NCBI RefSeq assembly: GCF_026625765.1
Contig: NZ_CP113062.1
Location: 2,418,001 to 2,482,000, forward strand
Direction: 5' to 3'
Origin: Frigoribacterium sp. SL97
Lineage (GTDB): Bacteria > Actinomycetota > Actinomycetes > Actinomycetales > Microbacteriaceae
DNA: 64,000 nt
In this document: in pieces, positions 40,786 to 49,156 of the stretch
How positions within the stretch are numbered: the first letter of the stretch is position 1
How the letters are laid out: every line of letters starts with the position of its first letter
Made by a program: the position numbers and the translations under genes
The notes under the pieces: generated by a model
Databases searched by the model: none
Seen by the model: the letters and a program-made list of their open reading frames with translations, nothing else
What the model was told of the DNA's origin: nothing

Positions 40786-41775
40786 CTAGTGCTGAAGACC
40801 ACCTTTGGTGCCGACCAACAAGGCCTTGGCTGTCGCGGGGTCCGTAACTAGGTGATTGATCAGTGAGGCTCGAATGGCGCCTACGATGCTCAGGACTTTG
40901 TCCACACCGACGGCGACGCCTATGGCGTGTGGGAGATTAGCAAGGTTGTCGCGTGAGACGCGGACCATGCGTTCACTTCCCGGGAATTCGACCGCGGAGC
41001 CATCGGCCCGGAAAAAGTTGAGGCAGACATCTCCCGCTGCTTCGTCGAACAGGTGCTTGTCTTCTGGGAGTCCCGTCGACAGGTTTTCACGCGTGGCTGT
41101 GGGAGCTCCGATGCCCAAAAGCGCACCCTTGGCGGTCTTCCAAGAATCCGTCACCTGTAGGAACGTTGGATCAGCTTCCAGACCTGCGCGCATTCCCGCG
41201 CTGGGGAAGGATTGAGTGAAAAGGAACCTTGACCGAGCTCCTGACACCTCAGCCGCCATCCGGGTTATTTCGTTGGTCTGGAACCATGGCTGCGGCTCGG
41301 CTTGACCTCCAACGGCAGGCACGATCGTCACTCCGCTGAGAGGCGGGAGTGATCCCGAGAAGACAAGGTCATGCACAGTTCGGCCAAGTGACATGAGAAG
41401 CGTGTCCCCGACTCCGAGTTGCATGTCCGCAATTGCAGCAGCGACGGGGATGGCAAGGTCGCTGCCGAGCGTTGAAGCGTGCGTCACAGGTGCCAGGTAG
41501 ACGGCCTTTAGCCCTAGAACGTCTCGGAGAGCCTCGGCGAGACCTGCGTTCTCGTCAATGAAGGGATCGGTGACGCTGATATGAACTAAGCCCAGTCGAC
41601 GAGCTTCCGCGATCAAGCGGCTGACGGTTGGGCGAGACACGTCGAGTCGTTGCGCGATCTCGACCTGGGTCGCGTCCTCGAGGTAGTACATCCGTGCTGC
41701 TTGGTAGATGACATCAAGGGGAAACCTGGCGGCAGCACGCCCGGGGGTGCCAGGGGGTGAGTTGACGTGCGACAT
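40786..41775 (-). CDS. SorC/DeoR-type sugar-binding transcriptional regulator
   Basis: A 329-residue regulator. The N-terminal HTH (YYLEDATQVEIAQRLDVSRPTVSRLIAEARRLGLV) is followed by the SorC sugar-phosphate-binding domain with LGLKAVYL, LLMSLGRTVHDLV and VVPAVGG-like segments (here TIVPAVGGQAEPQP), GIGAP and FPGSERMVRVSRDNL. It probably senses a tetrulose phosphate from this pathway. It is the last gene of the left-going transport operon, separated from the binding-protein gene by a strong hairpin. Confidence 0.9.
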   Translation of the reverse strand: MSHVNSPPGTPGRAAARFPLDVIYQAARMYYLEDATQVEIAQRLDVSRPTVSRLIAEARRLGLVHISVTDPFIDENAGLAEALRDVLGLKAVYLAPVTHASTLGSDLAIPVAAAIADMQLGVGDTLLMSLGRTVHDLVFSGSLPPLSGVTIVPAVGGQAEPQPWFQTNEITRMAAEVSGARSRFLFTQSFPSAGMRAGLEADPTFLQVTDSWKTAKGALLGIGAPTATRENLSTGLPEDKHLFDEAAGDVCLNFFRADGSAVEFPGSERMVRVSRDNLANLPHAIGVAVGVDKVLSIVGAIRASLINHLVTDPATAKALLVGTKGGLQH

Positions 41776-41816
41776 GGTGCTCTCTTCCTGGCGTCGCGCT
41801 GATGCTGTGCTGCCGG

Positions 41817-41872
41817 CGAGATGCCACCTAGCGCGCCCCTAATCTACAGAGGCTTGCACAGGTGGCATCTCG
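41817..41872 (-). terminator. Long-stem hairpin between binding-protein and regulator genes
   Basis: CGAGATGCCACCT (41817-41829) and AGGTGGCATCTCG (41860-41872) pair perfectly over 13 bp with a 30-nt loop. It may end the transport transcript or act as a partial terminator that lowers regulator expression and stabilises the upstream mRNA. Confidence 0.6.
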
Positions 41873-41888
41873 ACGGGCAGAGAGCTAG

Positions 41889-42881
41889 CTACTCGGAGAG
41901 AGTGAAGGGCTCGGTGACCTGGTCTGCGTTCTCCTTCGTGATGAGGACGCAGTCGAATGCTTGCTTCTCTTCTGAGGCACCGGTCTCGCCGGTGCGGATG
42001 TAGGAGTCGGCCTGCTGGACCGCCTCCTTGGCGAAGGTCGCCACGGGCTGGAGGACGGTGTACTGAAGCTCGCCCGCCTTCACAGCGTCGATTGCGTCGG
42101 GCGAGCCGTCGAAGCCGCCGACCTTTACCTGTTCGAGTTTGCCGGCTTCTTTCAGGGCTGCGATGGCGCCGAGGGCCATCTCGTCGTTACCCGAGATCAC
42201 ACCGGTGACAGCCGGGTTCGCCTGCAGGATGGACTGCATCTTGTCGTGGCCCTGAGTACGGTCCCAGTTGGCGACCTGCTCGGCGACCTCGGTCAGCCCC
42301 GGGTACTGCGAGATGACGGTCGCGTAACCGTTCGAACGGGTCTGAGCGTTGTTGTCCGACGGTGCGCCGAAAAGCTCGGCGTAGGAACCGCTGTCTCCAA
42401 CGTCCTTCACCCACTGCTGCGCACCGAGGGCGGCACCTTGGGCGTTGTTGGAGACGAGTTGCGCCTTGGCGAGCCCGGTCTCGTTGATTTCGGCGTTGAC
42501 CAGGATCACTGGGATGCCAGCTGCGTCGGCCTTTTTGACGGCACCGACCGAGCCGGAGGCGTTGGCTGGGTCGAGGATGATTGCTACCGACTTGTTGGTG
42601 ATGGCGGTATCGATCAGGTTGCTTTCAGTGTTGGTGTCACCTTTCGACGCAGCGACATTGGCTTCGTACCCTAGGGCTTTTGCTTCGGCCTCGGCTACGT
42701 TGCCTTCGGTCTGCCAGTACGGGTTCGAAGGGTCGTTGACGATGATCGAGATGAGTCCGCCTTCGGACGAGGCGCCCGAAGCACCCGATCCGGCGTCGGA
42801 GGTTTCTCCGGAGGCGCAGCCTGAGAGGACGAGCGTGAGGCCCGCGCCCGCGGCGAGCACCGTTGCCAGCTTGCGGTTCAT
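41889..42881 (-). CDS. Ribose-type sugar/polyol ABC transporter substrate-binding lipoprotein
   Basis: A 330-residue binding protein of the RbsB type: signal and lipobox (LVLSGC, Cys about 22), a Ser/Gly linker, then IVNDPSNPYWQTEGNVAEAEAKALGY, AIILDPANASG, VSGNDEMALGA-like (GVISGNDEMALGAIAALKEAG) and TVLQPVATFAKEAV. The ATG at 42881 has an AAGGAAA ribosome site. Position in the tetritol cluster suggests erythritol, threitol or a related polyol as ligand. Confidence 0.9.
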   Translation of the reverse strand: MNRKLATVLAAGAGLTLVLSGCASGETSDAGSGASGASSEGGLISIIVNDPSNPYWQTEGNVAEAEAKALGYEANVAASKGDTNTESNLIDTAITNKSVAIILDPANASGSVGAVKKADAAGIPVILVNAEINETGLAKAQLVSNNAQGAALGAQQWVKDVGDSGSYAELFGAPSDNNAQTRSNGYATVISQYPGLTEVAEQVANWDRTQGHDKMQSILQANPAVTGVISGNDEMALGAIAALKEAGKLEQVKVGGFDGSPDAIDAVKAGELQYTVLQPVATFAKEAVQQADSYIRTGETGASEEKQAFDCVLITKENADQVTEPFTLSE

Positions 42882-42916
42882 TGTGTTTCCTTTCGCTGTG
42901 TCACGGTCGACGGGAG

Positions 42917-44056
42917 TCAACCGCGGGTCTTCTCTGGAACGGCACTGGCGGGAGCCGCAGCGTTCGTGGTGGGAGAAGAGGTCGAGGGGGTGGCGATGCC
43001 GGGGCGACCACTGCCACGGGAGCGCCGGGGCTTGCCTTTGTACTGGACGGCGTTCAGCAAGACGGCGAGAACGATGACGGCGCCGGTGAAGACGGTCTGC
43101 CAGTAGGACGAGACACCGATGATGACGAGGCCGTCGGAGAGAAATCCGATGACGAACGCGCCGAGCAGGGTGCCCCGGACGTTGCCGATACCGCCTGAGA
43201 GCGCTGCGCCACCGATGACAACGGCGGCGATCGCTGTGAGCTCGTACGAGTTGCCGGCTGTGGGGCTGGCGCTTGTCAGCTCGGACGACAGGATCAGTCC
43301 GGCAATGGCGGCGAACAGTCCGGAGAGCACGTAGACGCGCACTTTTACCCGCTTGACCGGCACACCCGACAGCTCGGAGGCACGTTCGTTGCCGCCCGAG
43401 GCGTACAGCCAACGGCCGAAGACCGTTCGGTTCAACAGCAGGCTGACGGCGATCGCGACGACGATCATCACGACGACGCCGATCGGCAGGCCGAGAAGGC
43501 GGTTGAAGCCCAGCCAATCGAAGCCTGTGTTCCCGAGTGCCGGGTCGCCGGCCAGGTCGTTGTAGGTGAGGCCGTTGGTCATCAGCAGGCCAACACCGCG
43601 GACGACGTAGAGCATGCCAAGGGTCGCAACGAATGGGGCGACCTTGAACCGGGCGACGAGTATGCCGTTGATGAGCCCGATGAAGGCGCCCATTGCGCAT
43701 GAGAGCACGACCACTACCCAGAGGGCCGGGTAGAGGGTGGTGCTGCCGATTGCGACACCGTTCATCAAGAAGCCGGCGATCACGCCCGAGAAGCCGAGCG
43801 TTGATCCGACAGAGAGATCGATACCGCCGTTCAGGATGACGAGCAGCATGCCGATCGCGAGGATCGCGTACACCGCGACGTGGGAGGACATCGTCAGCAG
43901 GTTGCCGACCGTGAAGTAGTTCGGCGACAGCACCGAGAAGACGATGATGATGGCGATGAGGGCGAAGAATGCTCGCCCTTGCAGCAACAATCGACCGATG
44001 TCGAACCCGTCGGCGAAGAAGGTGGGGCGTCGCTGTCCGGGCGCGGTGGTGGTCAT
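42917..44056 (-). CDS. Ribose-type ABC transporter permease
   Basis: A 379-residue RbsC-like permease with about ten helices and family marks VILNGGIDLSVGSTLGFSGV, APFVATLGMLYVVRGVGLL, YASGGNERASELSGVPVKRVK and IGGAALSGGIGNVRGTLLGAF. A long Ser/Thr/Pro/Ala tail follows the last helix. Two starts compete: the ATG at 44056 with GGAAG upstream, and a GTG at 44083 that overlaps the ATPase stop (GTGA). The partner ATPase gene is frameshifted. Confidence 0.92.
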   Translation of the reverse strand: MTTTAPGQRRPTFFADGFDIGRLLLQGRAFFALIAIIIVFSVLSPNYFTVGNLLTMSSHVAVYAILAIGMLLVILNGGIDLSVGSTLGFSGVIAGFLMNGVAIGSTTLYPALWVVVVLSCAMGAFIGLINGILVARFKVAPFVATLGMLYVVRGVGLLMTNGLTYNDLAGDPALGNTGFDWLGFNRLLGLPIGVVVMIVVAIAVSLLLNRTVFGRWLYASGGNERASELSGVPVKRVKVRVYVLSGLFAAIAGLILSSELTSASPTAGNSYELTAIAAVVIGGAALSGGIGNVRGTLLGAFVIGFLSDGLVIIGVSSYWQTVFTGAVIVLAVLLNAVQYKGKPRRSRGSGRPGIATPSTSSPTTNAAAPASAVPEKTRG

Positions 44057-44079
44057 GATGGACTTCCGTTCGGTGGTGG

Positions 44080-45623
44080 TCACGAGATCACGGCCTCGCC
44101 CGAGGCGGCCATGATGGCTTCTTTTGTGGTGTCGGCTCCGAACTCGGCGGCGATGCGGCCGCGACTCATGACGACGATGCGGTGGGCGATGCTGAGGCAC
44201 TCGCCGACCTCTGAGGTCGTGTAGACGACGGCGAGACCATTGCGGGCGCGCTCGGCAAGCAGACGAAACACTTCCGCCTTGGCGCCGATGTCGATTCCGC
44301 GGCTGGGCTCGTCGAGCAGGATCACATCGGGCTCGGTGGCGAGCATCTTGCCGATGACGACTTTCTGCTGGTTGCCGCCCGAGAGCGAGCCGATCATGGC
44401 GCCGCCGCCCGAGGTCTTGACGTGAACGGTGCGGATCGAGTCGGTGACAAGGTCGACCTCGCGGCGGCCCGAGAGGAAAAGACCTCTGACGAACGATCCG
44501 ATGCTGGCCAGCGACATGTTGCGACCGACCGTCATGGTCTGGACGAGACCGTCGCGCTGTCGATCTTCCGGCACGAGTCCTAGACCTTCGTCGATTCGCT
44601 CGGCGATCGACAGACCGGCTAGGTCGCGCCCGTTTTTCAGGATGCGCCCCTCGCTTACCGAGTTGCGGCCGGCGACCGCCTCGAGCAGCTCGGTACGTCC
44701 GGCTCCCATCAGCCCATAAAGGCAGACGATCTCGCCAGCCCGGACGTCCAGGTCGAGGTGGTCGACCACGTTGCGGTCGGCGATGTCGCCATCGGGCACC
44801 GTCACACCCTGGATCGAGAGAGCGACTTCGCCGAACTCGTACCCAGAGGGCGGCGATCCGAGGTCGAAACCCTCACCGACCATCGCCCGGACGACCCAGG
44901 CGAGATCGATGTCGGCGGCGATCGCCGTCGCAGTGACCGACCCGTCGCGGAGCACGACGGCGTGGTCGGTGATCTCGAGCGCCTCCTCGAGGTGGTGAGA
45001 GATGTAGACGATGGAGACGCCGCGCGAGGTCAAATCGTGGATGACCGTGAAAAGGACCTCGACCTCGGCGGCGCTGAGCGCGCTGGTCGGTTCGTCCATG
45101 ATCAGGATGCGCGCGTCCACCGATAGGGCGCGAGCGATTTCGACCAGTTGCTGCTGTCCGAGCCCCGGAGGTCCGCCACAGTGGTCAGAGGATCGATGTC
45201 TTCGCCGAGCTCGTCGAGGACGGCTTTCGCCTGGCGCGCCTCCTCCGCGTAGTCGACACCGGTCGGCCCGTGGATCTCGCGCCCGAGGAAGATGTTGTCG
45301 CGCACCGACAGGTTCGGGGCGAGGCTCAGCTCCTGATGAATGATCGAGATGCCGTGCTCACGGGCGTCGACCGTGTTGGCGAAAACGACCGGCTCGCCGT
45401 GCAGCACGATCTCGCCCGAGGTGGGCTGCTCGACTCCCGACAGGATCTTCATCAGCGTCGACTTGCCCGCCCCGTTCTCGCCGAACAGCGTGGTCACCTG
45501 CCCGCGGTGAATGGAGAACCCGACGCCTTTGAGCGCTCGCGTGGCGCCGTAGGTCTTGACGACGTCGACCGCCCGCAGCACGACGTCACCCCTGGTCGGT
45601 TCGGTACCCTCCACGGTGCTCAC
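44080..45623 (-). pseudogene. Ribose-type ABC transporter ATPase (two-cassette), frameshifted
   Basis: Full length would be about 514 residues, the RbsA/XylG size. The first part (GTG 45623) has Walker A GENGAGKST and the Q-loop HQELSLAPNLSV. In the C-run at 45163-45166 the frame shifts: sequence before reads TTVADLRGSDSS, while the next frame gives GQQQLVEIARALSVDARI and then Walker B ILIMDEPTSALS, the second cassette signature LSGGNQQKVVIGKML and VILLDEPSRGID. The gene is split between the Q-loop and the first ABC signature. A true one-base loss (or two-base gain) would inactivate the importer; a sequencing or assembly error in the run is equally possible. Both ends keep 4-bp overlaps with their neighbours. 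Confidence 0.85.
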
Positions 45624-46291
45624 TGGACGACCAGGTCGGACGGGGTCACGAGCCAGCCAGCCGGGTTGATGAGCTGGAACGCCCCCGTGACTTCGACCGT
45701 TTTTCCCTCGAGCGTTGTCGTGTCGATGCTGCCGAGCACGGTGGACTTGAGTTGCTCGTTGAGCGCGGACGCGGCGTCCTGGTAGTCGATCTGGTTCGTG
45801 AACTGCCCGAACTCAACGGTGCCGGTCGCGTCGCGCAGGTCGGTGCCATTGATCGCGGGGCCGGTCTGGACGCGGATCAAGATGTCGCTCGACACACCCT
45901 CAATGGTGACTGGGTAAATGCCCGCCTGGCCGGCGCCGACCGTGCCCGTGAAGGTGGTCGAGATCTCGGGACCGGCGCCCGCGTCGACGCCGTACTCCTC
46001 GCCCGCGGCGGCAGGGTCAGCCAGCACGGCGGCAGCTAGCTCGTCGGCGGGGACGGCTCGCTCGGCGATGCCCTGCTGGATCGTGGGGAAGTTCTCGGCA
46101 CCCCACGCCTCGGCCGAGAACGCTTCAGGACCGGCGCCCAGATCTGAGTCCGCCCCGACCACGGTGGTGCTAAGGCCCATAGCCACAAGCAAGGCAACGA
46201 CTACCGCGCCCGTGACGATCGCACGATTGCGCTTCCGGTTAGTGCCGCGCGCATGCTGATTTCGGCCACGACCAGTTTCCAGGGCCGTCAC
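45620..46291 (-). CDS. DUF2291-family membrane-anchored protein
   Basis: A 223-residue protein: basic start (RGTNRKRNRAIVTG), one membrane helix (AVVVALLVAMGLSTTVV), and an external domain with ISTTFTGTVGAGQAGIYPV, TDLRDATGTVEFGQFTNQIDYQDAASALNEQ and VEVTGAFQL. DUF2291 proteins travel with ribose/erythritol-type ABC importers. GTG at 46291 is chosen because an upstream start adds non-family sequence. It is the first gene of the left-going operon and overlaps the ATPase gene (GTGA). Confidence 0.85.
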   Translation of the reverse strand: MTALETGRGRNQHARGTNRKRNRAIVTGAVVVALLVAMGLSTTVVGADSDLGAGPEAFSAEAWGAENFPTIQQGIAERAVPADELAAAVLADPAAAGEEYGVDAGAGPEISTTFTGTVGAGQAGIYPVTIEGVSSDILIRVQTGPAINGTDLRDATGTVEFGQFTNQIDYQDAASALNEQLKSTVLGSIDTTTLEGKTVEVTGAFQLINPAGWLVTPSDLVVQ

Positions 46292-46643
46292 AGCCCCACC
46301 GATGCCAGGAGAGCTGAAGACGACTCGAGAGCACATGTGGCCTCGACGAAGGCGGAACGCATCATTGCGAAAATCCCATTCGATATGCGGGTATTGGTCG
46401 GCAACGGCGGCGTGACCTGGGGGGCGCACCGCCGCTGCCTAAGCCCACACGCTTGGGGGCCCGAGAGGAAATTATGTTCTAAACAGAATTTCCGCAAGTC
46501 CTCGGCTGGAAATGTTTCGACTTGTAGATGCGTTGAAATTTTGTTCTTGACTTTTGTTCTGACCGATGTAGCCTCAAATGAGTCGCGCTGATGCGACGAA
46601 GCCGCGACGACGCGGCCAGCCGAGACGCAGGAGGCCACCAACG
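46292..46643. promoter_or_regulatory. Divergent promoter region of the tetritol cluster
   Basis: This 352-bp gap separates the left-going transport operon and the right-going catabolic operon and is AT-richer than its flanks. TTCT-AAAC-AGAA (46477-46488) is a perfect inverted repeat, and TTGTTCT is repeated at 46541-46547 and 46554-46560, 13 bp apart. They share the TGTTCT core and are candidate SorC-regulator sites. An open frame from 46578 is probably 5' leader. Confidence 0.55.
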
Positions 46644-47801
46644 ATGTCCACAGCCACCATTTCCGAAATTGACGACTCCGCCAGCGCTGTTCCGGCCACG
46701 ATGAAAGCAGTCGTCGTGCACGGCCCCGAGGACTACCGACTCGACACCGTCGACGTCCCGACCCCCGGCGCCGGCGAGTTGCTGCTCAAGGTCGACGCCG
46801 TCGGTGTCTGTGCGAGCGACCTCAAGTGCTACCACGGCGCGGCCAAGTTCTGGGGCGACGAGAACCGCCCGGCCTGGGCCGAGCGCGATCGCATCGCTGG
46901 CCACGAGTTCGTAGGAACCGTCGTCTCTGGCGACGACGCTGCCCTTGCCAAGCGAGGCGTGAGTCTCGGCGACCGCATTGCGTGCGAACAGATCGTGCCC
47001 TGCTGGGAGTGCCGCTACTGCCTGATGGGCGCCTACTGGATGTGCGGCCCGCACGACATGTTCGGTTTCAAGGGCTTCGACGGGGCCATGGCTGAGTACG
47101 TGCTCGTACCCACCCGAGCGCTGACTCACCCAGTCAGCCGCGACCTCGCCCCGCACGTGGCCGCCTTCGCTGAACCGCTGTCGTGCGCGATGCACGCCGT
47201 CGAACGCGGCAACATCAAGTTCGACGACGTCGTCGTCATCGCTGGCGCCGGACCGATCGGCCTGGGAGCCATCGCCGGCACCCGCCAGAAAAACCCCAAG
47301 CTCGTGATCGCGCTCGACATGAGCGACGACAAGCTCGCCCTCGCCACCAAGGCTGGCGCCGATCTCGTGATCAACATCACGAAAGAGGACGCCGTCGCCA
47401 AGGTCAAAGAACTGACCGACGGATACGGTGCCGACGTCTACATCGAGGCGACCGGTCACCCCTCCGCCGTGTCGCAGGGCCTGAACATCCTGCGGAAACT
47501 CGGCACCTACGTCGAGTACTCAGTCTTCGGCTCCAACGCGTCGGTTGACTGGTCCATCATCAGCGACGACAAAGAGCTCAACGTGCTGGGCGCACACCTC
47601 GGCCCCCACTGCTGGCCCGCCGCCATCAAGCTGCTCGAGAGCGGCAAGCTCCCCATGGACGAGATCTGCACCCACCAGTTCCCTCTTGACCGCTTCCAAG
47701 AAGCCCTCGACCTCGTCGCCGACAGCGAAGGCGGCTCCGTCAAGGTCAGCATCGTTCCCTCCCTCACCGAGGCCACCACCTCCGCCGCCGTCCACTCCTG
47801 A
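46644..47801 (+). CDS. eltD: Erythritol/L-threitol dehydrogenase (zinc MDR)
   Basis: A 385-residue zinc-dependent alcohol dehydrogenase. Zinc-site and family marks are GVCASDLKCYHGAAKFWGD, GHEFVG, the structural four-Cys lobe CWECRYCLMGAYWMC, the cofactor loop AGAGPIGLGAIAG, and the end DEICTHQFPLDRF. The CYHGAAKFWGDENRPAW and SVDWSIISDDKEL stretches match what I recall of mycobacterial erythritol/L-threitol dehydrogenase (EltD), which makes erythrulose. The ATG at 46644 has a GCAGGAGG ribosome site. The downstream erythrulose-type kinase fits. Confidence 0.88.
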   Translation: MSTATISEIDDSASAVPATMKAVVVHGPEDYRLDTVDVPTPGAGELLLKVDAVGVCASDLKCYHGAAKFWGDENRPAWAERDRIAGHEFVGTVVSGDDAALAKRGVSLGDRIACEQIVPCWECRYCLMGAYWMCGPHDMFGFKGFDGAMAEYVLVPTRALTHPVSRDLAPHVAAFAEPLSCAMHAVERGNIKFDDVVVIAGAGPIGLGAIAGTRQKNPKLVIALDMSDDKLALATKAGADLVINITKEDAVAKVKELTDGYGADVYIEATGHPSAVSQGLNILRKLGTYVEYSVFGSNASVDWSIISDDKELNVLGAHLGPHCWPAAIKLLESGKLPMDEICTHQFPLDRFQEALDLVADSEGGSVKVSIVPSLTEATTSAAVHS

Positions 47802-47821
47802 GAAGGATTCGGAGTCGCGGT

Positions 47822-49156
47822 ATGACAACGGAAACGACGATTAGTCCTTTTTCGACCCCTCAGGGCCGCCTTGACCGTCTCGGCATGCCACGTGTGCTAT
47901 TCCCAGGCTTCGTCGCCGTGCTGGTCTTCATGACTGGTAACGGCGTCGAATCCAACTTCATCACCCCGCACATGATCGAGGTCCTTGGCTCCCCCGAGGC
48001 AACGGTCGCCAACATCATCACCGGGTACAGTCTTGCCGTCCTCGTGGGCAGCTACCTTTCAGGAGCCCTCGCCGACCTGATCGGCCCGCGCAAGGTCATG
48101 CTGATCGGGTTCCTTATCTGGATCGTCTTTGAGGTGCTGTTCTTGCTGAGCCTCCAGGCTCAGAGCATCCCGCTGACCGCCTTGACCTACACGCTCCGCG
48201 GTTTCGGCTACCCGATTTTCGCGTTCGCCTTCCTGGTGTGGGTCAACATCATCACGCCGGTTAAGCGCAACGGCTCCGCCGTCGGCTGGTTCTACGTCGC
48301 CTTCACCGGTGGCCTGCCCACCCTCGGATCGCTCTTCGCCATCGGAGCCATCCCCACTTTCGGCGGCGGAACCGTCGGCGAGACCGGTGCCATGATCGCC
48401 TCCATCGGCCTCGTCGTGATCGGGTTCTTGATCGCCTGGTTCGGGGTGAAGGAAGTGCGAGGGCGGCGAAGGATCGCGCCGGCCGGCGAGAGCGCCACTG
48501 CGGTACTCACCTCAGGGCTGCGTCTCACCTTCACACGAGGCAAGATCCTCATGGGCTTCCTCATCCGGCTGATCAACACAGCCCCGCAGTACGCGATGTT
48601 CATCGTCCTGCCGGTGATCATCGCGGAAGACCGCGGCTGGGGTCAATCACGCTGGCTGCTCATGACGGTCTGCGTCTATGCCACGAACATCCTGGTCAAC
48701 GCTCTCTTCGGCGCGATCGGCGACAGATTCGGCTGGCAGCGCACCGTCAAGTGGTTCGGCATCGCAGGGTCCGCCCTTGGCTTGCTGCTGTGGTGGTACG
48801 TGCCCCAGCTCGTCCCGGCCGGTAGCGACTGGGGCTACGTGCTCTCCGTGATCGCCGGCTGCGTCTTCGGCTGCCTGCTCGCCGGCTTCGTGCCGATGGG
48901 CGCGATCATGCCCGCCCTCGCGCCCGACCACAAAGGCGCCGCCATGGCGATGTACACGACAGCCGCGGGTGGAGCCGCATTCCTCGGCTCGAGCGTCGTG
49001 GCCTTGGTCTTCGGGCTCGGCGGCTCGGGTGTCGGAGTCGTGTGGACCTTCGTCGGCCTCTACGCCATCGCATTCGTGATGATCCACTTCCTCAACGTTC
49101 CCCAGGGCGGCCGCAGCCACAGCCGACCCACCAGTAGAGAGAGCACCAGCTCATGA
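47822..49156 (+). CDS. Polyol-type MFS permease
   Basis: A 444-residue, twelve-helix MFS transporter of the ribitol/arabitol permease type: NGVESNFITPHMIEVLGS, SYLSGALADLIGPRKVMLIG, RGFGYPIFAFAFLVWVNII and GAIGDRFGWQRTVKW. Family members import pentitols and related polyols by proton symport. It lies 20 bp after the dehydrogenase gene and overlaps the kinase gene (ATGA). It offers a second entry route, which matters because the ABC ATPase is frameshifted. Confidence 0.9.
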   Translation: MTTETTISPFSTPQGRLDRLGMPRVLFPGFVAVLVFMTGNGVESNFITPHMIEVLGSPEATVANIITGYSLAVLVGSYLSGALADLIGPRKVMLIGFLIWIVFEVLFLLSLQAQSIPLTALTYTLRGFGYPIFAFAFLVWVNIITPVKRNGSAVGWFYVAFTGGLPTLGSLFAIGAIPTFGGGTVGETGAMIASIGLVVIGFLIAWFGVKEVRGRRRIAPAGESATAVLTSGLRLTFTRGKILMGFLIRLINTAPQYAMFIVLPVIIAEDRGWGQSRWLLMTVCVYATNILVNALFGAIGDRFGWQRTVKWFGIAGSALGLLLWWYVPQLVPAGSDWGYVLSVIAGCVFGCLLAGFVPMGAIMPALAPDHKGAAMAMYTTAAGGAAFLGSSVVALVFGLGGSGVGVVWTFVGLYAIAFVMIHFLNVPQGGRSHSRPTSRESTSS

